Shown here: piece after piece, positions 60,190-64,000 of the stretch
Layout of the letters: every line of letters begins with the position of its first letter
Numbering within the stretch: position 1 is the stretch's first letter
Assembly (NCBI GenBank): GCA_009809945.1
Contig: WTPW01000086.1
Location: 261,054-325,053, forward strand
Origin: Gigaspora margarita
Taxonomy: Eukaryota; Glomeromycota; Glomeromycetes; Diversisporales; Gigasporaceae
DNA: 64,000 bases
Direction: 5' to 3'
Position numbers and translations under genes: made by a program
Notes under the pieces: model-generated
What the model saw: the letters and a program-made list of their open reading frames with translations, nothing else
Told to the model about the DNA's origin: nothing
Databases searched by the model: none

Positions 60190-60780
60190 TTTTTTCACAG
60201 CAAAAATTTAGCAATACCATGAGTTCCGAAACAATCGGGGTGAAACTCATTTGAAAATTACTATTGAGTCAATGGCTCGACAAAATAATTTCCGAAATGC
60301 TGATTCAGCCCAGAAATCATGGTACAGCCAAATTTTTGCACTATTATTTTCCTATTATTTTACACCCACAATTTGTTTATAGTTTGTCTCTTTCTTTAAT
60401 TTAATATAAATAACTTTTTGTATAATGTATTAAATCTATCTATCTAATCTAAACCTTCTAATTCAGAGTTTGTCCATTTAAACGTTTTTGATTGGTCGTA
60501 TCCAAAAAATGTGACTTAAACATGAGAAAACTAACAGAAAATGTAAGGTAATTATTATATCATTTTTTTGTTATTGTTATTATTATTATTAGAATACACA
60601 ATAAAGAAATCGAATGCATGCCAATTGGTCTTTTATTCGTAAATTAATTGGACAACTCAGGGCACATGCTCATATGTCATTCTGATGTAATCCCTAAAAC
60701 AAGTTCGTTTGTTTAAACATTTTTGATTGGTCATCTTCAGAAAACGTGACCAGTGTGTGGGAAACTTATTTTAACATACG
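60190..60780. other. spacer with two GATTGGTC direct repeats
   Basis: GTTTGTCCATTTAAACGTTT followed by TTGATTGGTCGTATCCA at 60,470-60,530 is repeated in changed form at 60,705-60,755 (TTTGATTGGTCATCTTCAG ... AAACGTGAC). Inverse relatives occur at 25,780-25,830. No gene seen. Confidence 0.55.
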
Positions 60781-62815
60781 ATCGTCATATCGATATGTTT
60801 ATAATAACGACAGAATTAAAGCATTCAAAAACGTGGGAAAATTTTTGGTCAACCTATGCAATTCTATTTAAAACTGCGATATTTGTTCGTTTTAATGACT
60901 TTATATCATTATACATTGTACGATCTATAAATTATAAATCATCACATAAATATAAAGTTCGGCAAATGTTTTCAAGAGAATGTGTGATCGCGCAAAGATG
61001 ATTTTCATTTTGCATTATATGAAATCTGAAAAATTTGGTAGGTCATTTTTTTTTTTTTTTTAAATTAAGTGTGCTGTTTGCAAAAATACCATTCCTGATG
61101 GATTGTTGGTACTGTTCCTGATAGGGTGAAAAAAAATTTTTTTACATCCCCTTTCCTGATGGACTAATAAGCTGCGAAAAAAATTGTTTACAATGTTTGA
61201 TCAAAAGTAACTTGATGCCCACTTGACCAAATTTGATCAACTTTTTTTTATTTTAATTGTAGAAAGCGGTAGAATTAAAATAAAAAAAGTTGATCAAATT
61301 TGATTAGAAGGGTGTCAATATATCTTTGATCAAAGTTTTGTAAAATTCTAAAATGTTTATCAAATATAAACTGCAAAAAAAAATTGTTTACAATCTCAAT
61401 CAAAGTTTTATAAAATTCTAAAACATTTATCAAATATAAACTGTAGGAAAATTGTTTACAATCTTTGATCGAAGGTAACTTGACACCAACCTGACCAAAT
61501 TCAATCAACTTTTTTTGTTTTAATTGTAGAATGCAGCATAATTAAAATAAAAAAATGTTGATTGAATTTGGTCAGGTGGGTATCAAGATATCTTCAATCA
61601 AAGTTTTGTAAAATTCTAAAATGTCTATCAAATATAAGCTGCGGCAAAAAACTATTTACAATCTTTGATCAAAGATATCTTGACATCCACCTGATCAAAT
61701 TCGATTAGCTTTTTTTATTTTAATTGTAGAAAGCAGTAGAAATAAAATAAAAAAAGTTGATCAAATTTGATTAGAAGTGTATCAAGATATCTTCAATCAA
61801 ACATTGTAAAATTCTAAAACATTTATCAAATATAAGCTACAGAAAAAATTGGTTACAATCTTTGATTGAAGGTAACTTGACACCATCCTGACCAATTCAA
61901 TAAAATTTTTTTATTTTAATTTACAGTTGTCTACAATTAAAACAAAAAAAAGTTGATCAAATTTGGTCAGGTTGATGTCAAGTTACCTTCGATCAAAAAT
62001 TGTAAACAATTTTTTTCTGCAGCTTATATTTGATAAATGTTTTAGAATTTTACAATGTTTGATCAAAGATATCTTGATACTCTTCTAATCAAATTTGATC
62101 AACTTTTTTTATTTTATTTCTACTGCTTTCTACAATTAAAATAAAAAAAGCTGATCAAATTTGGTCAGGTAGTTGTCAAGATATCTTCGATCAAAGATTG
62201 TAAATAGTTTTTTGTTACAGCTTATATTTATAGACATTTAGAAGTTTACAAAACTTTGATTGAAGATATCTTGACACCCACCTGACCAAATTTGATCAAC
62301 TTTTTTTATTTTAATTCTACTGCATTCTATAATTAAAACAAAAAAAAAATTGATCAAATTTGGTCAGGTTAGTGTTAAGTTCCTTCGATCAAAGTTTGTA
62401 ACCAATTTTTTTCACAGCTTATATTTGATAAAAGTTTTAGAATTTTACAAAACTTTGATTGAAGATATATTGACATCTTTCTAATCAAATTTTATTAACT
62501 TTTTTTATTTTAATTCTACTGCTTTCTACAATTAAAAAAAAAGTTGATCAAATTTGGTCAAGTGGGTATCAAGTTATTTTCAATCAAATATTGTAAACAA
62601 TTTTTTTAGCAGCTTATCAGTCCATCAGAAAAGGGGATGTAAAAAAATTTGGTTTACCCTATTAGGAACAGTACCAATGATCCATCTGGAACTGTATTTT
62701 TGCATAATGTTCACATTTAAGATTAGGCTGCATAAAGTTGATTTTTCTGCATTGCATGGAATCTGAAGACTTCGATCAGTCAGTTGGTTATTTTTTATTT
62801 TTTTTTATTTCTTCA
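60781..62815. repeat. second copy of the left-end satellite repeat, split
   Basis: 60,820-60,900 (GTGGGAAAATTTTTGGTCAA ...) corresponds to 60-150; 60,990-61,060 and 62,705-62,815 are two parts of the satellite unit (GCAAAGATGATTTTCATTTTG; TGTTCACATTTAAGATTAGG). The gap between them is the foldback element at 61,079-62,704. Confidence 0.75.
61079..62704. mobile_element. 1.6-kb foldback element of repeated hairpin units
   Basis: Terminal repeats of about 100 bp: TGCAAAAATACCATTCCTGA at the left, TGCAAAAATACAGTTCCAGA from the right, both followed by TTGGTACTGTTCCT and a second GATGGACT-type block. Inside, about seven units repeat TTTGATCAAAGATATCTTGA, CACCTGACCAAATTTGATCA, ACTTTTTTTATTTTAATT, then the mirror of these, then ACAATTTTTTTCTGCAGCTT-type sequence. 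Thus each unit is itself a hairpin and the whole is one larger palindrome centred near 61,900. No transposase. The short frames inside are repeat-derived. Confidence 0.85.
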
Positions 62816-62878
62816 GGCATACACCCAAAGCCGCAGTTGGCAGTCTTTTATTAAGGTCATTAATCATGGGGACCCAAC

Positions 62879-63038
62879 TAGGGATTGGAACCATCTAAAC
62901 TTTTTTTTAATCATTTAACCGTTTAACCATTTAACTGTTTAATTTGGCCAGTATTAAAATAATTTCAGTCCATGACCAACATAATTCTGCCTGGAACTAT
63001 AGAGCAATTTTTAAACAGTTAAACGGTTCCAATCCCTA
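62879..63038. mobile_element. hAT-type MITE (TAGGGATTGGAACC), perfect 8-bp duplication
   Basis: 160 bp; ends TAGGGATTGGAACCATCTAA and, inward from the right, TAGGGATTGGAACCGTTTAA. GACCCAAC is exact on both sides (62,871-62,878 and 63,039-63,046). Inner words TTTAACCGTTTAACCATTTA. One of the cleanest insertions in the window. Confidence 0.9.
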
Positions 63039-63046
63039 GACCCAAC

Positions 63047-63539
63047 AAGGTCCTATATTTGTACATTTGTAATGATCTACATATGTGCATCTATTATTAT
63101 TTTTGATTTCTACTATGGCTAACTGGTACTAAGCCATTCTATTTTTATTCTAACTGACCTTAATCGGCTAACCCTTTTTACAACTGGGGATTTAACCAGA
63201 ACTGTCCAAGTATTTTGAATACAAACGCACTGATGGTATTTGAGTTCGACCAGACATATCCCTTGTTCCAATTTTTTTAGAAGTTTTTCACCCCTGAAGT
63301 AAGAACATATCAAATAAAGACTCTATTAGAGCAGATTACTCAACATCTATCCAAATTGTCCAGAGAGCCTCAATCTAAACTAAGCCTAAAATGTGGCTGA
63401 GCTGTTCAAACGTGGTCCTAGCATTCTAATTCAGGCTGTCCTTCACATGGGCTTAGTGCTACAGAAAAGAGAGAAATCAACAAAATTTTGAAAATTAATT
63501 TTTTTATATAAATTAATTTAGATTACAATTAGGATCATG
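63047..63539. other. spacer, no gene seen
   Basis: No supported coding frame, though base composition is less AT-rich than average. A short minus-strand open frame near 63,119-63,313 has no recognisable domain. Confidence 0.45.
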
Positions 63540-63544
63540 TTTTA

Positions 63545-63630
63545 CCGTATATTCCCAAAAATAAGCAACCTTTTTTTGGATGATTTTAAGTAAAAAAAAA
63601 CTGGGGTAGCTTATTTTTGGGATATACAGG
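63545..63630. mobile_element. 86-bp MITE (CCGTATATTCCCAAAAATAA)
   Basis: Left CCGTATATTCCCAAAAATAA, right (inward) CCTGTATATCCCAAAAATAA; TTTTA on both sides (63,540-63,544, 63,631-63,635). A further GGGGTAGCTTATTATCGGGT follows at 63,656, perhaps another decayed end. Confidence 0.7.
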
Positions 63631-63799
63631 TTTTAAAGGATTTATGCTCAATCGTAGGGGTAGCTTATTATCGGGTGTTTAAAAAAAATTCTCACGCGTA
63701 CCCTATTAATTTGGAAATAGGTATATGTGTACGTACATACATCGCTGCAAGTGCTGTTAGGCACTTGTAGATCTCCAGTATGTATGTACAACATACATA

Positions 63800-64000
63800 T
63801 TACCTTCTTTAATTCACTTTATTTTTTTGGTTTTTTTTTATTCGTTTTATTTTAAATTTTTTTTTGTTTTTTTTTTATTTTCTTTTTTTAATTTTTTTTT
63901 TTTATGTTTATTTTTTTTTAAAACTATAGTATTTATTTTTTTTAATTTTTATTTTTTCGCTTTTTTTTATTTTTTTTAAATTTAATTTTTTATTTTAATT
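63800..64000. repeat. T-rich low-complexity tract to the window end
   Basis: Runs of TTTTTTATTTTTTT with few other bases. Runs off the window. Confidence 0.8.

Overview
Organism and overall nature. The window is very AT-rich eukaryotic DNA with one good spliced host gene and dozens of nested mobile elements. Introns of about 60-110 bp with GT/AG ends, Ty3/gypsy, non-LTR, pogo/Tigger and hAT remains, and many families of short inverted-repeat elements suggest a repeat-rich fungus. An arbuscular mycorrhizal fungus (Glomeromycotina, Rhizophagus-like) fits best, but that is inference from style, not from a marker gene. No prokaryotic operon, CRISPR array, rRNA or intact tRNA was seen.

Layout. 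0-7.8 kb: a 120-150 bp satellite split by a small Harbinger-like element, short AT tandem repeats, a 2.8-kb foldback palindrome that itself took a Harbinger-like insertion, and two copies of a 180-bp palindromic element. 7.86-12.07 kb: an almost complete pogo/Tigger transposon with both ends and a frameshifted transposase. 12.3-21.7 kb: short inverted-repeat elements, a Ty3/gypsy pol remnant on the minus strand, a 24-bp minisatellite and a 0.95-kb palindrome. 21.8-31.8 kb: an old minus-strand non-LTR element shattered by later insertions, including a SINE-like element with a target duplication and two hAT-type elements. 32.0-39.8 kb: a complete-length minus-strand non-LTR retrotransposon bounded by a 17-bp target duplication. 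39.9-43.0 kb: a 145-bp satellite split by a 1.9-kb hAT-type element without transposase. 43.6-45.4 kb: a decayed unknown coding region. 46.1-51.6 kb: the lowest-repeat part, holding the only gene that reads as intact (49,944-50,669, three exons, a four-span membrane protein). 51.6-60.2 kb: GC-richer blocks with GCCGTAAT octamer arrays in opposite orientations around a 5'-truncated non-LTR copy (18-bp target duplication) and a broken hAT transposase gene. 60.5-64 kb: a second copy of the satellite seen at the left end, split by a 1.6-kb foldback element.

How it works together. The main biology is layered transposition. In several places an older repeat gives the empty site for a younger insertion, so target duplications of 2 (TA), 3 (TAA/TTA), 4 and 8 bp and of 13-18 bp (retroelements) can be read directly. 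Several stop codons sit where a Trp or Gln codon is expected, which fits C-to-T decay of inactive copies. I did not find a clearly new gene system. The strongest unusual candidates are the octamer/ACGTG composite blocks, the SINE-like element, the transposase-free 1.9-kb hAT-type element, and the large foldback elements.
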